64,000 nucleotides of DNA from BOG-908 sp965198855 (GTDB lineage: Bacteria; Pseudomonadota; Alphaproteobacteria; Acetobacterales; Acetobacteraceae): positions 2,728,001 to 2,792,000 of the forward strand of contig CBDAPZ010000001.1 in NCBI GenBank assembly GCA_965198855.1, written 5' to 3'. The translations under genes were made by a program, and so were the position numbers. Below the pieces are notes generated by a model, which saw nothing but the letters and a program-made list of their open reading frames with translations, was not told the DNA's origin and made no database searches. Positions 51,833 through 62,435 of the stretch are shown in pieces (the first letter of the stretch is position 1; every line of letters begins with the position of its first letter).

Positions 51833-53335
51833 TCACTTCGGGTTAGCGACACCAAGTATGCCGAGCACCCGATCGCCTTTCAGGTCGGTGACCTGTAGGT
51901 CGTTGCGGTTCCACCAGCCGCCGCCGAGGGATTGGAAGAGGGCGGCGGTGTCGTCGAGGCGGCTGGCGGTGGCTTGTATGGCGGTGAGGCGTGCCTGCAA
52001 GGCGGTTTGTTGTGCGTTGAGGATGCCGAGATAGGCGACCTGGCCGAGTTTGACCTGCAGCCTGACGATTTGCAGGCTCTGCTCTGCGGCGTTCACACCC
52101 GCGGTCGCAGCTGCCAGGGTGTCGGCGTCGGATTGCAAGGCGTGCAGCGTGTCGGCCACGTTCTGGAACGCGGTGAGCGTGGTGGAGACGTATTGGGCCT
52201 GCGCCTGTTCCAGGGCAGCGCGGGCGCTGCGGGCGCGATGCAGCAGAGTACCACCGTCGAAGATGGGTTGGGTGACCGCAGCCGCGATGGTCCAGAAGCC
52301 GTTGCCGTTGGCGAAGAGGTCGCGGAAGAAATTGCTTTCGCTGCCGCCTTGTGCGGTGAGGGTGAAGGAGGGGAGGCGGTTGGCGATGGCGACGCCGACC
52401 TGGGCGCTGGCGCTGTGCAGTTGTTCTTCGGCCTGGCGCACATCGGGGCGCTGCACGACGAGGGCGGCGGGGAGGCTGACCGGCAGGTTGGTAGGCAAGG
52501 CGAGCTGGTCGAGCGTGAAGGTTTGCGGGAGGGCTTCGTCGGGGCGCTGGCCGACGAGGACGGCGAGTGCGTCGCGTTGCACGTCGAGCTGTTTTTGCAG
52601 TGGTGGCAAGGCTGATTGCGCTTGGGCCAGAGCGGCCTGCTGGGCGAGTTCGTCGACGCCGGCGACCTGACCGGCGCTGTATTGTTTTTTCAGGACGGTC
52701 AGGATTTCGGTTTCTGCCGCGATGATCTCTTGTGTTGCGGATATTTGTGCGCGCAGGGAGGCTTCGTTGATGGCGGCGGCCACGAGGTTCGAGGTGAGGG
52801 TGAGGTAGGTGGCTTCGAGCTGGAATCGCTGTTGCTGGGCTTGTGCCGCGAGCGATTCGACCTGGCGGCGGGTGCCGCCAAACACGTCGGGCGTGTAGGA
52901 TACGGAAAGCTGTGCGGTGATCAGGCCGTAATAGGGGCTGCCGTTCAGCGCCTGGCCGGAGGCGGCAGAGACGCTTCGGGTTGCGGTCTTGTTGCGGCTG
53001 GGCTCGAAGGTTGCCGACAGATCCGGGAAGAAAGAGCCTTCCTGGGCGTAGAGGGTTTCGCGCGATTGCCGGAGCGAGGCTTGTGCCGCGGTCAAGGTCG
53101 GGTTGTCGGCGAGTGCACTGCGGATCAGCTGGTCGAGGGCGGCGTTGTGGAAGACGGTCCACCATTCTCCGGGGATATCGAGGCCTTGGACGAAATGCTG
53201 GGCGGAGTCATGCGGTGCGAGTGTGCCCCGCATATAGGAAGTCTGCTGTGGGGCAGAGGGTTTATGGTAATCGGGGCCGACGGCGCAGCCAGAGAGCAGG
53301 AGGGCGACGAGGCAGAGGCGGCCTAGCACGCGCAT
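51833..53335 (-). CDS. Outer-membrane factor lipoprotein of RND efflux (CzcC/NodT type)
   Basis: 500 aa. The lipobox LLLSGC at about residue 18 implies a lipoprotein, followed by AVGPDYHKPSAP, the usual start of NodT/OprM-type channels. Long coiled-coil helices repeat twice (LTAAQASLRQSRETLYAQEG; ALAQAQSALPPLQKQLDVQR). The ATG is contained in the TGATG junction with the pump gene. A longer upstream frame is only a shadow. It completes the tripartite export system. Confidence 0.92.
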   Translation of the reverse strand: MRVLGRLCLVALLLSGCAVGPDYHKPSAPQQTSYMRGTLAPHDSAQHFVQGLDIPGEWWTVFHNAALDQLIRSALADNPTLTAAQASLRQSRETLYAQEGSFFPDLSATFEPSRNKTATRSVSAASGQALNGSPYYGLITAQLSVSYTPDVFGGTRRQVESLAAQAQQQRFQLEATYLTLTSNLVAAAINEASLRAQISATQEIIAAETEILTVLKKQYSAGQVAGVDELAQQAALAQAQSALPPLQKQLDVQRDALAVLVGQRPDEALPQTFTLDQLALPTNLPVSLPAALVVQRPDVRQAEEQLHSASAQVGVAIANRLPSFTLTAQGGSESNFFRDLFANGNGFWTIAAAVTQPIFDGGTLLHRARSARAALEQAQAQYVSTTLTAFQNVADTLHALQSDADTLAAATAGVNAAEQSLQIVRLQVKLGQVAYLGILNAQQTALQARLTAIQATASRLDDTAALFQSLGGGWWNRNDLQVTDLKGDRVLGILGVANPK

Positions 53336-56300
53336 CACTCGGCCACCACTTCCGCCGATTTGGCGGCGGTGCGGCCACGTTGCGAGAACATGTCGATCAG
53401 CACCGGCAGAACGGTGAGGAACAGGATCGGTGCCAGGCTGATGCCGCCGACGACGACCAGAGCGAGCGGGCGTTGTACCTGGGAACCGATGCCGGTGGAG
53501 ATGGCGGCCGGCAGCAGGCCGACCATGGCGACCACACAGGTCATGACCACAGGGCGAAGCTGCACGTCGCAGGTGCGGGTGATGGCGGTGAGCCTGTCGA
53601 CCCCGCCTGCGATCAGCTGATTGAAATAGGTGACGATGATGATGCCGTCCATCGCGGCGATGCCCATCAGGGCGACGAAGCCGATGGCGGCGGAGACGCT
53701 GAACGGCGTGCCGGTGATGGTGAGCATCAGGATGCCGCCGATCAACGCCATCGGGATCACGCTGGCGGCAAGCAGCATATCGACGATGGAATTGAAATTC
53801 ACGTAGAGCAGCAGGCAGATCAGCAGGAAAGCGAGCGGTACGACGATGGAAAGGCGTTTGATGGCATCTTGCAGATTGCCGAACTCGCCGACCCATTCGG
53901 TGTGATAGCCGCCGGGGATCAGCACGTCTTCTGCCACTTTGCGCTGGGCTTCCAGCACGGTGCCGCCGAGATCGCGGCCGCGGACGGAGAATTTGATCGG
54001 GATGTAGCGTTCCTGCCCCTCGCGATAGATGAAGGAGGCACCTGAGACGAGCTGCACGTTCGCGACATCGCTGAGCTGGACGGGGACTGTGCCGGTGCCG
54101 TTGGGGTTCGGTGCGCTGATGACGATGTGACGAATGGAATCCAGGCTTTGGCGATATTGCGGTGCGAGGCGCACGATGATCGGGAAATTGCGGTCGCTGC
54201 CGTTCTCGTAGAGGTTGCCGGCTGCCTGGCCGCCAATGGCGGTCTGCACGGTGGCATTCACGTCGCCGGGGGCGAGGCCGTAGCGCGCGGCGCGGTCGCG
54301 ATCGACATCGATGCGCACGGTCGGTTGGCCGAGCGAGCGGAGGACGGCGAGATCGGCGATGCCGGGGATCTTGGCCATCACATCGGCCATCTTATTGGCG
54401 GTGGATTCCAGCACTTCGAGATCGCCGCCATAGAGTTTTACGCTGTTCTCGCCTTTCACGCCGGAGGCGGCTTCTTCCACGTTGTCTTCGATATACTGGG
54501 AAAAGTTGAAATCGACGCCGGGATAGGCGGCGGTGAGCTTCGCCGTCATTTCGGCAACGAGCTTGTCCTTGTCGATCCCCGTGGGCCAGGTGTCGAAGGG
54601 CTTGAGGGGGACGAAGAATTCGGCGTTGAAGAAGCCGGTGGCATCGGTGCCGTCATCGGGGCGGCCGTGTTGCGAGACGACGGTGATCGTTTCGGGGTAT
54701 TGCTTCATGATCCGGCGGATGCCGTTGACGATGCCGTCGCCGGCTTCGAGCGACACCGATGTCGGCATGGTGGCGCGCACCCAGAGATTGCCTTCCTCCA
54801 GCTTGGGCAGAAACTCGAGACCCAGGGAGTGCGAGCAAAGGGCGGTGACCACGAGCAGGATCGCGATGCCGCCGAGTGTCAGCAAACGGTTTGCGAGTGC
54901 CGCGCGGATCACCGGGATCGCGCGGCGATGCAGGAAGCGCACGAGGATGGTTTCCTTCTCCTGCAAATGTGCAGGCAGGAACAGCGCACTGAGCGCGGGC
55001 GTGACGGTGAAGGTGGCGAGCAGGCCGCCGCCGATCGCGTAAGCGTAGGTTTTCGCCATCGGCCCAAAAATATGGCCCTCGATGCCGCTCAGCGTGAACA
55101 GCGGCACGAAGGCGGCGATGATGATGGCCGCGGAAAAGAAGATGCCCTGGCTCACTTCCGTGGCTGCCTGGGCAATGACCAGCGTGCGGCCGAAAAGGCC
55201 GCTCGCCGTGCGCTGGTCGTGGATGACGGAATTGCGGAAGCGTTCGGCGGCAGGCTGTGAAAGCCTGCGCATGATGTTTTCCATCATGATCACGGTGGCA
55301 TCGACGATGAGCCCAAAATCGATGGCGCCGACGGAGAGCAGGTTCGCCGAATCGCCTTTCAAAAGGATCAGGCCGATGGCGAAGGAAAGCGCGAAGGGAA
55401 TGGTGGCGGCGACGATGAGAGCGGCGCGCAGATCGCCGAGGAAGACATATTGCAGGATGAAGATCAGGATGATGCCTTCGACCAGATTATGCATCACCGT
55501 GTGTGTGGTCACGTGGATCAGGTCGGAACGGTCGTAGATGCGTTCGATATGCACGCCGGGCGGCAGGATGCCGGTGGTGTTGATCTCTTCGAGCAGCGCC
55601 TCGACGGCATGGATGGTGGGCATGCTTTCGGCGCCGCGGCGCATCAGCACGATGCCCTGGATGATGTCGTCCGCATCATCCTGGCCGGCGATGCCAAGAC
55701 GGGGCTGGTTGCCGATCCCTACGGTGGCGACATCGCGGATGCGCAAGGGTGCGCCGTTATTCGCCGTCACCATGGTGTTGCGAATATCGTCGAGCGAGTG
55801 GATCAGGCCGACGCCGCGCACGACGGCGGATTGTGCGCCGAAATTGACCGTCTGGCCGCCGACATTGATGTTGGCGTTATTCAGCGCGGTAAGCACCTGC
55901 GGCAGGGTGACGCCGTTATGGATCAGCTTGTTCTGGTCGATGGTGACGTCGAAGGTTTTCGTCTTGCCGCCCCAGCCATTGACGTCGACCACGCCGGGGA
56001 TCGCCTTGAAGCGGCGCTCCAGCATCCAGTCTTCGATGGTCTTAAGGTCGGTAACCGAATACCCTGGCGGGCCTACAACCCGGTAGCGGAAGATTTCGCC
56101 AATGGGGCTTTCCGGCGAGATGCCGGGGAGCGCGCCATTCGGCAAGGCTGCGAGCTGCGCCAAGCGGTTGATGACTCGCTGTTCGGCTTCCTCGTAGGTG
56201 AAGTCATAGGTGAATTGCACTTTTACGTCGGAGAGGCCGAACAGGCTGATGGTGCGTATGGCGTTGATGTGCGGGATGCCCGCCATCTGCACTTCGATGG

Positions 56301-56499
56301 GGATGGTGATGTAGCGCTCTATCTCTTCCGCACTCTGTCCGCTGCTTTGGGTGACGATATCGACCAGCGGGGGCACCGGATCGGGGTAGGCTTCGATGTT
56401 GAGGTTGAGAAAGCTAACGACGCCCGCTGCGAAGACGAAGACAGTGAGCACTGCGACCAGGATGCGCTGGCGCAGGATGAAGGAAAACAGGCCGCTCAT
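53335..56499 (-). CDS. RND efflux pump, heavy-metal type (CzcA/CusA family)
   Basis: 1054-aa inner-membrane proton/metal antiporter. TM1 start LRQRILVAVLTVFVFAAGVV, the NIEAYPDPVPPLVDIVTQSS block and the TM4 signature VGAIDFGLIVDATVIMMEN place it in the heavy-metal group. Two large periplasmic loops and about 12 helices are visible. Which metal (Cu/Ag or Co/Zn/Cd/Ni) is unclear from sequence alone. Part of an operon with the adaptor upstream and the outer-membrane factor downstream. Confidence 0.93.
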   Translation of the reverse strand: MSGLFSFILRQRILVAVLTVFVFAAGVVSFLNLNIEAYPDPVPPLVDIVTQSSGQSAEEIERYITIPIEVQMAGIPHINAIRTISLFGLSDVKVQFTYDFTYEEAEQRVINRLAQLAALPNGALPGISPESPIGEIFRYRVVGPPGYSVTDLKTIEDWMLERRFKAIPGVVDVNGWGGKTKTFDVTIDQNKLIHNGVTLPQVLTALNNANINVGGQTVNFGAQSAVVRGVGLIHSLDDIRNTMVTANNGAPLRIRDVATVGIGNQPRLGIAGQDDADDIIQGIVLMRRGAESMPTIHAVEALLEEINTTGILPPGVHIERIYDRSDLIHVTTHTVMHNLVEGIILIFILQYVFLGDLRAALIVAATIPFALSFAIGLILLKGDSANLLSVGAIDFGLIVDATVIMMENIMRRLSQPAAERFRNSVIHDQRTASGLFGRTLVIAQAATEVSQGIFFSAAIIIAAFVPLFTLSGIEGHIFGPMAKTYAYAIGGGLLATFTVTPALSALFLPAHLQEKETILVRFLHRRAIPVIRAALANRLLTLGGIAILLVVTALCSHSLGLEFLPKLEEGNLWVRATMPTSVSLEAGDGIVNGIRRIMKQYPETITVVSQHGRPDDGTDATGFFNAEFFVPLKPFDTWPTGIDKDKLVAEMTAKLTAAYPGVDFNFSQYIEDNVEEAASGVKGENSVKLYGGDLEVLESTANKMADVMAKIPGIADLAVLRSLGQPTVRIDVDRDRAARYGLAPGDVNATVQTAIGGQAAGNLYENGSDRNFPIIVRLAPQYRQSLDSIRHIVISAPNPNGTGTVPVQLSDVANVQLVSGASFIYREGQERYIPIKFSVRGRDLGGTVLEAQRKVAEDVLIPGGYHTEWVGEFGNLQDAIKRLSIVVPLAFLLICLLLYVNFNSIVDMLLAASVIPMALIGGILMLTITGTPFSVSAAIGFVALMGIAAMDGIIIVTYFNQLIAGGVDRLTAITRTCDVQLRPVVMTCVVAMVGLLPAAISTGIGSQVQRPLALVVVGGISLAPILFLTVLPVLIDMFSQRGRTAAKSAEVVAE

Positions 56500-56529
56500 C
56501 GCAGCCGCGGGCCCACGAGACGGCGCATG

Positions 56530-57828
56530 TCAGCTTCCGGAGACGGCGCGATCGATGAACACCGATCCGCTGGTGACGACGCTTTCACCGGCAGAGAGGC
56601 CTTTATCGATTTCGATCATGCCTGCGCTGGTATGGCCGATGGTGACCGGGCGCAGGGCAAGCGTCTTCTTGGCCGGGTCAGCCACCCAGACATGCGCGTC
56701 CGGGCCGTCGAACACCACGGCATCCTGCGGCACGGCGATGGAGGGGGTGGCCGCACCGGTGGTGATCTCGAAGCTTGCGAACATCTCGGGCTTCAGCAGG
56801 CCGTCCGTGTTGTCCAGTTCGGCGCGCACCGGCAGGCGATGGGTGTTGGGGTCGATGCCGGCGGCGACATAGCGCACGGTGGCGTTGAAAATTCGGCCGG
56901 GAAACGCCAGCACGCTTACCTGTACGGGGTCGCCGATATGGATGCTGCCGGCGTCGGATTCACGTGCATTGGCGACCAGCCAGAGTTTTGTCAGGTCACC
57001 GATGGAGAACACCGCCTGCGCGGCACCGGCACTTGCGGTGGAACCCACGATGTTCTGGCCGGGTCCGATCTGCCGCTGGATGATGGTGCCGCCGATCGGC
57101 GCCCGCACCACGATGCTCGCGGTTTGATTAAGTGGATTCGCGGTGTTTTCGAAACCGCGTATCTGGTCATCGGTGACGCCGAAGATGCGCAGACGGTTGC
57201 GCACGGCGCCCAAAGCGATCTGAGCGCTGGCGAGGCCGCCCTGCGCCGTTGCGAGATCGACACGGCTTTGCTGCCAGTCCTTCAAGGCTGCGCCATGGCC
57301 GAGATAGAGCTGGTGCTGGCGCTGTTCGGCGCCGGTGGCGAGTTCCAGCTGTGCGTGCGCCGTGCGCAATGTGGCCGCGTTACTGACGAGGTCGTTCTCC
57401 GCCTGGGAGATTTCGCTGGCCTGCACGAGGAAAAGCGGCGTGCCCGCGGCAACTACGTCACCGGCATGGGCGAGCACTTTGGTCACCCGGCCGGAATAGG
57501 GCGAGAAGATTTGCGTGGTCAGATCATCATCCAACGCGATCTTGCCGTCGGTCGCCGAGATGGACGGGAACGGGCGCGAGGCGACCTGCATGACATGCAG
57601 GCCCTTCCATTGCTGATCCGTCGGCCTAAAACTGCCATCGGCGGAGGGCGCCTCGGCCGCCGTCTCGGTCGGAGCCGAGAGGCCGAACAGAGCAGGCAAC
57701 AGGAACAGGCCAAGCACCAGCACACCGGCGAAGATGGCCAGCAGCACCGCTTGCGTGGCCAAAGGCAGGCGGCCGCGCAGCCTTGCCTCCGGCGCAGTCT
57801 CCTTGGTGCTCATCGTCTCGGTTTGCAT
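56530..57828 (-). CDS. RND periplasmic adaptor (CzcB/CusB family)
   Basis: About 432 aa from ATG 57828 (57813 also possible). The N-terminal helix AVLLAIFAGVLVLGLFLLPA anchors it. The barrel-sandwich half is IFSPYSGRVTKVLAHAGDVV and VRAPIGGTIIQRQIGPGQNI. The helical hairpin lies between (LVSNAATLRTAHAQLELATG). It links pump and outer-membrane factor. There is no obvious metal-binding Met cluster of the CusB type. First gene of the operon; a longer upstream frame is Arg/His-rich and unlikely. Confidence 0.9.
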   Translation of the reverse strand: MQTETMSTKETAPEARLRGRLPLATQAVLLAIFAGVLVLGLFLLPALFGLSAPTETAAEAPSADGSFRPTDQQWKGLHVMQVASRPFPSISATDGKIALDDDLTTQIFSPYSGRVTKVLAHAGDVVAAGTPLFLVQASEISQAENDLVSNAATLRTAHAQLELATGAEQRQHQLYLGHGAALKDWQQSRVDLATAQGGLASAQIALGAVRNRLRIFGVTDDQIRGFENTANPLNQTASIVVRAPIGGTIIQRQIGPGQNIVGSTASAGAAQAVFSIGDLTKLWLVANARESDAGSIHIGDPVQVSVLAFPGRIFNATVRYVAAGIDPNTHRLPVRAELDNTDGLLKPEMFASFEITTGAATPSIAVPQDAVVFDGPDAHVWVADPAKKTLALRPVTIGHTSAGMIEIDKGLSAGESVVTSGSVFIDRAVSGS

Positions 57829-58237
57829 GTCCGTGTGTTCATCTCCGTCCACGAGGCGGCTGGCGTGGATGATGCGCATCCCTGCATGCAGGCGCCGAGC
57901 ATGGAAGCGCCAAGCCGCTCGCTCTTTAAAGCATAACCAGCCGGACTGGAATTGCCCCGCGCGTGCCATCGCCCGGCGGAAAAACACGCGCTTGGACCGC
58001 CCTGCGCGCTAAAACCTCAGACGGGACCACTATAGTCTCGAAATCAGGAAAATTTGTTAATAAACTTAGGCCTTTGATACCAATTGTATCCTGGCGATCG
58101 GCAGACGGGCTTTGTCATGAAATTGACATTAAGCGTCACACTCTTTGGCGATGTCAGCGCCAAACGCGTCGAGACCGGCTGGGGCAATGTAACAAAATGT
58201 CAGTGCCCGACTACAATCTTGCTGTCGGCGCGGGTCG
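57829..58237. other. Intergenic region upstream of the metal-efflux operon
   Basis: About 400 bp with no supported gene. The segment 58040-58200 is AT-richer and contains the inverted repeat GATAC-CAATT-GTATC (58076-58090), a possible operator for the efflux operon. No metal-regulator gene is adjacent. Confidence 0.4.
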
Positions 58238-61138
58238 TCAGCTGCGTAGAGCGGCGTCCAGCACCATCACGGAATGCACCGCAGCGCGCCCGGAAAGGTC
58301 GCGTATCTGGTGGCGGCAGGAGGTGCCGTCGGCCACGATCACGTCGGTGGCGGAAGCCGCGCGCACCGCCGGCAGGAGCGAGGCTTCGGCCATGGCGCGC
58401 GAGGCATCCTGGGTTTCGGCCTGGTAGCCGAACGCGCCGGCCATGCCGCAGCAGGAGGAGGCGATCGGCCGGACATCGAGCGCCGGCACGGTGCGGAGGG
58501 CGGTGAGCGCGTCGGGGAAGGCGCCGAAGGCTTTTTGGTGGCAGTGGCCGTGGACGTGTGCAACCTGCGGGGTTTTTCCGCCATGGAACGGCAGCATGGC
58601 TTTGGTATGCGCGAGGAATTCGGACAGCAGCATGGCGCGGCCTGCAAGCGCCTGGGACGCGGCGCCGGGTAGCATGGCGGGGATCTCGTCGCGCAAGGTG
58701 AGCAGGCAGGAGGGTTCAAGGCCGATCACGGGCAGGTCGCCGGCGAAGGCGGCGCTCAGCCGGGCGGCTTCGGCACGGGCTCGGTCCACCAGGCCGGCTG
58801 AGAGATAGGTGCGACCGCAGCAGAGCGGGCGGCTGCCGGCAGAGGGCAGGCGCACGCCGTAACCGGCCGCGGCGAGCACGCGCACTGTGGCGCGCAGGTT
58901 TTCGGGCTCGAAATAGCGATTGAAGGTGTCGGCGAGCAGGAAAACGTCGCCATTGGCGCCACCTGGCCTGGCCTCGGAGTCACGGAACCAGTCGCGGCGG
59001 AAGCGCGGCAGCGGGCGGGATGCGGCGAGGCCCACGAGCTTTTCGGAGAGGAAAGGCAGGCCGGGGATGGCGTCGCGCGCATTGGCAAGGGGGGCTGCGA
59101 ATGCTGCGAGGCGGGCATAACGCGGCAAGGCGGCCACCAGCCTGGCACGAGCGCCGGCGCCGTGGCGCGCGGCGCGTGCGGCCAAGACTTCGATCTTCAT
59201 GCGGGCCATGTCGACGCCGGTGGGGCATTCGCGGCGGCAGGCCTTGCAGGAGACACAGAGTTTCAGGGCGTCGGCGACCTCGTCCGAGGCCATCGCATTA
59301 GCGCCGAGTTGGCCGCTGAGCGCGAGGCGCAGTGTGTTGGCGCGGCCGCGAGTGACGTGCACCTCGTCGCCGGTGATCCGGTAGCTGGGGCACATGACGC
59401 CAGCATCGATCTTCCGGCAGGTGCCATTGTTGTTACACATCTCGGCCGCACCCAGCAGGCCGTTGGGATGGGCCGACCAGTCGAGCGCCGGGGTAAAAGC
59501 CGCCGCGTGGTAATCGGGGCCGTAGCGGAACAGCGAACGGTCATCCATGCGCGGCGGATGCACAATGCGGTTGGGGTTCAGCACACCCGCCGGGTCGAAT
59601 GCTTCCTTGACCTGCTCGAAGGCGCGGACAATGCGCGGGCCGAACATGTCCGCGTGGAATTCGCTGCGGACGATGCCGTCGCCGTGCTCGCCGCTATGAC
59701 TGCCTTTGTATTCGCGTACGAGCGCGAAACATTCTTCGGCGATGGTGCGCATGGTGGCGATGTCGGTTGGGTTCTTCATGTTCAGCACGGGGCGGACATG
59801 CAGGCAGCCGACGCTGGCATGGGCATACCAGGTGCCCTTGGTGCCGTGGCGGGCGAAAACGTCGTTGAGCCGCTCGGTGTAGTCGGCAAGATCGTCGAGA
59901 CCGACGGCACAATCCTCGATGAAGCTGACGGGTTTGCCGTCGGCCTTCATGGACATCATGATGTTGAGGCCTGCTTCGCGTACATCGGCGATGGCGGCCT
60001 GGAAGGCAGTGTCGGTGGCGCGCACCGCCGGCGGATGGCCGAGATCGCGCAACATCGTGTCGAGATCATCGAGTTTTGCGAGCAGCGGACCGTCCATGTC
60101 GCCGTGGAATTCCACGATCAGCAGGCTGTCTGGCTCGCCGCGCAGCATCTGATCGATGGTGCCGCGATAGATGGGGATGCTGCGGCCGAGATCGATCATG
60201 GTGCGATCGACGAGTTCGACGGCTTCGGGATCCAGCGTGACCAAATGGCGCGAGGCTTCCATCGCGGCGCGGAAGGTGGGGAATTGGCAGATGCCCAGCA
60301 TCTTGCGCGGTTTTATCGGATGCAGGATCAGCTCGAGGGCTGCCGAAAATGCCAGCGTGCCTTCGGAGCCCACGAGCAGGCGCGCCAGATTGTCGCGTCC
60401 GGATGCGTGCGCCGCCGGCGTAAGAGCGTCGATATTATAGCCGCCGACGCGGCGTAGCTGGGTGGGGAAACGGGCGGCGATCTCGGCAGCTTCGGACGCA
60501 CCCAGGGCGTGCAGGCGGGCGATGAGGTTGGCGACAGCATTGCCGGCAACGGAAGTTTTGTCGCCGAAGCGGTGGCGTGTGCCGTCGGCGAGGATAGCGT
60601 CGATGGCGCTGACATTGTCGGCCATCAGGCCGTAGCGGATGGATTTCGCACCGCAGGAATTATTGCCGGCCATGCCGCCGATGGTGCAGCGCGCGTTGGT
60701 GGAGGGATCGACCGGGAAGAACATCCCGGTGGGTTTGATGGCGGCATTCAGATGCGAGAGCACGATGCCGGGTTCGACGAGAACACGCCCCGCGGCAGCG
60801 TCCACCTGCAACACGCGCTTTAGGTATTTGGTGCAGTCGATCACCAGCGCGCGGTTGACCGTCTGGCCGCATTGGCTGGTGCCGCCGCCGCGTGGCAGCA
60901 CCGGCACGCCCTCTTCGCGGGCGATGGCGATCGCGGCCGCGGCCGCCTCGATGGTGCGCGGGATGACGACGCCCACCGGTTCGACCTGGTAGATGGAGGC
61001 GTCCGTCGCATAGCGGCCGCGATCGGCGCGGGCGAACAGCACCTCGCCATCCATATCCCGGCGCAGACGTTCCGCCAGGCGCACATCGCCGAGCGGGGTG
61101 CGGCCACGCGGGGCCGGCGTTGTAGTGCCGTCAGGCAA
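58238..61138 (-). CDS. Fused FAD-linked oxidase/Fe-S (2-hydroxyacid dehydrogenase type)
   Basis: 966 aa. The N-terminal FAD-binding domain has PRGGGTSQCGQTVN and PVDPSTNARCTIGGMAGNN. The C-terminal cap of the family contains SHSGEHGDGIVRSEFH. A ferredoxin region with CNNNGTC and CVSCKACRRECP, and a heterodisulfide-type Cys region (LCCGRTYLS and HGHCHQKAFG...SSCCGMAGAFGY) follow. It fuses GlcD-like and GlcF-like parts, or equals a YdiJ-type D-2-hydroxyacid dehydrogenase. Overlaps the transporter gene by 8 bp. Substrate likely a 2-hydroxyacid; glycolate or D-lactate are inferences. Confidence 0.87.
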   Translation of the reverse strand: MPDGTTTPAPRGRTPLGDVRLAERLRRDMDGEVLFARADRGRYATDASIYQVEPVGVVIPRTIEAAAAAIAIAREEGVPVLPRGGGTSQCGQTVNRALVIDCTKYLKRVLQVDAAAGRVLVEPGIVLSHLNAAIKPTGMFFPVDPSTNARCTIGGMAGNNSCGAKSIRYGLMADNVSAIDAILADGTRHRFGDKTSVAGNAVANLIARLHALGASEAAEIAARFPTQLRRVGGYNIDALTPAAHASGRDNLARLLVGSEGTLAFSAALELILHPIKPRKMLGICQFPTFRAAMEASRHLVTLDPEAVELVDRTMIDLGRSIPIYRGTIDQMLRGEPDSLLIVEFHGDMDGPLLAKLDDLDTMLRDLGHPPAVRATDTAFQAAIADVREAGLNIMMSMKADGKPVSFIEDCAVGLDDLADYTERLNDVFARHGTKGTWYAHASVGCLHVRPVLNMKNPTDIATMRTIAEECFALVREYKGSHSGEHGDGIVRSEFHADMFGPRIVRAFEQVKEAFDPAGVLNPNRIVHPPRMDDRSLFRYGPDYHAAAFTPALDWSAHPNGLLGAAEMCNNNGTCRKIDAGVMCPSYRITGDEVHVTRGRANTLRLALSGQLGANAMASDEVADALKLCVSCKACRRECPTGVDMARMKIEVLAARAARHGAGARARLVAALPRYARLAAFAAPLANARDAIPGLPFLSEKLVGLAASRPLPRFRRDWFRDSEARPGGANGDVFLLADTFNRYFEPENLRATVRVLAAAGYGVRLPSAGSRPLCCGRTYLSAGLVDRARAEAARLSAAFAGDLPVIGLEPSCLLTLRDEIPAMLPGAASQALAGRAMLLSEFLAHTKAMLPFHGGKTPQVAHVHGHCHQKAFGAFPDALTALRTVPALDVRPIASSCCGMAGAFGYQAETQDASRAMAEASLLPAVRAASATDVIVADGTSCRHQIRDLSGRAAVHSVMVLDAALRS

Positions 61139-62411
61139 GTCCCGGCTCCAGAATGGCGGCAGGTTCGTCCACGAAACGCTCTTCCGGATGCATCCAGAAG
61201 GCGGCGATGCAGCCCGCCCCCATCAGCACCAGCGTGCCGGCAAAGGGCAGCGACCATTTGCCGGTGGCGTCGATCACCGCGCCGAACACCAGCGGCGAGA
61301 TGATCGCCGCGATGGCGGTGCCGGTGTTCATCAGGCCGCTGGCCGTGCCCGCGAAGGCGGGCGCGATGTCGACAGGGATCGCCCACATCGGCGCGATGGT
61401 GAACTCGGCGAAGAAAAAGGCCGATGCCAGCAGGAGGGTCGCCAAGGTGGCCTCATGGGTGAATAGCAGCGGAATGCTGCACAGCATGGAGGCGGCCATG
61501 CCGAACACCACCATGTCGCGACGCGCCCGCTTCAGGCTGCCGGTGCGGCGCAGGACGGCGTCGCTCACCACGCCGCCCAACGCGTCGCCGATGACGCCGG
61601 CGCCGAAAATGAGCGAGGCGAGCAGCGCGCTGTCCTTCAGGTTAAGGCCAAAGGCATGCAGCATGAATTGCGGTATCCAGCTGAGATAGGTCCAGAGCGT
61701 CCAGGCGTAGCAGAAATAGACGAAGGTGACCGGCGCCATGCGGCGGACCAGGCGCCGCCAGGGCACCGGCTTCTTCACGGCGCGCGAGGTCTGCGGCAGA
61801 AGCGCGCGCTCGGCGGCGCTGACGCCAGGATGCAGATGCGGATTGTCCCGCGCGTAGGTCGCCCAGACGATGGCCCACGCCATGCTGACGATGCCGATGA
61901 GGATGAAGGAGCCGCGCCAGGAGGTGGCGACCATCAGCGCGGTGACCAGAGGCGGTGTCACCGCATTGCCGATGCGGGCACTGGCATGGGTGATGCCCTG
62001 GCCGAAACCCACGCGGCTCGGTGGCAGCCACAGCGCCATCGCCTTGGTCGCGGTGGGGAAGGTGGCGCCCTCGCCTACGCCGAGCAACACGCGGGCGACG
62101 AGCAGGCTGGTCAAGCCGGTGGCGAGACCGGTCATGATGGTCGCACCCGCCCAGACGATGCCGCACAGCGTCAGCACGATACGGGCGCCGAAGCGGTCGG
62201 CACACCAGCCGCCGATGATCTGGAACACCAGATAGGGATAGGCGAACATGGAGAAGACGAGGCCGAGCTGCGTGTTGGAGAGATGGAGCTCGGATTTGAA
62301 GGCGCTGCCGGCGGTGGCGACGTTCACGCGGTCCATGTAGGTGATGAAATACATGATGCAGAGCAGCAGCAGCACTTTACCGCTGGCGGATACGCGCATG
62401 GCCTTGAACAT
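61131..62411 (-). CDS. MFS organic-anion transporter (ACS family)
   Basis: 426 aa, 12 helices. MYFITYMDRVNVATAGSAFK, the motif A loop GGWCADRFGARIVL and LGVGEGATFPTATKAMALWL are typical of anion:cation symporters for hexuronates, tartrate or related acids. FGQGITHASARIGNAVTPPL and the late YLSWIPQFMLH region fit as well. Its stop overlaps the fused oxidase gene, so it probably imports that enzyme's substrate. Confidence 0.9.
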   Translation of the reverse strand: MFKAMRVSASGKVLLLLCIMYFITYMDRVNVATAGSAFKSELHLSNTQLGLVFSMFAYPYLVFQIIGGWCADRFGARIVLTLCGIVWAGATIMTGLATGLTSLLVARVLLGVGEGATFPTATKAMALWLPPSRVGFGQGITHASARIGNAVTPPLVTALMVATSWRGSFILIGIVSMAWAIVWATYARDNPHLHPGVSAAERALLPQTSRAVKKPVPWRRLVRRMAPVTFVYFCYAWTLWTYLSWIPQFMLHAFGLNLKDSALLASLIFGAGVIGDALGGVVSDAVLRRTGSLKRARRDMVVFGMAASMLCSIPLLFTHEATLATLLLASAFFFAEFTIAPMWAIPVDIAPAFAGTASGLMNTGTAIAAIISPLVFGAVIDATGKWSLPFAGTLVLMGAGCIAAFWMHPEERFVDEPAAILEPGLA

Positions 62412-62435
62412 TTACCCTCCGCTTTTTTTATTGCG

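Noticed and set aside
55450..57936. 828-codon plus-strand frame over the RND pump and adaptor
   Set aside because: Antisense to two well-supported genes; Asp/Gly/His-rich composition typical of shadows.
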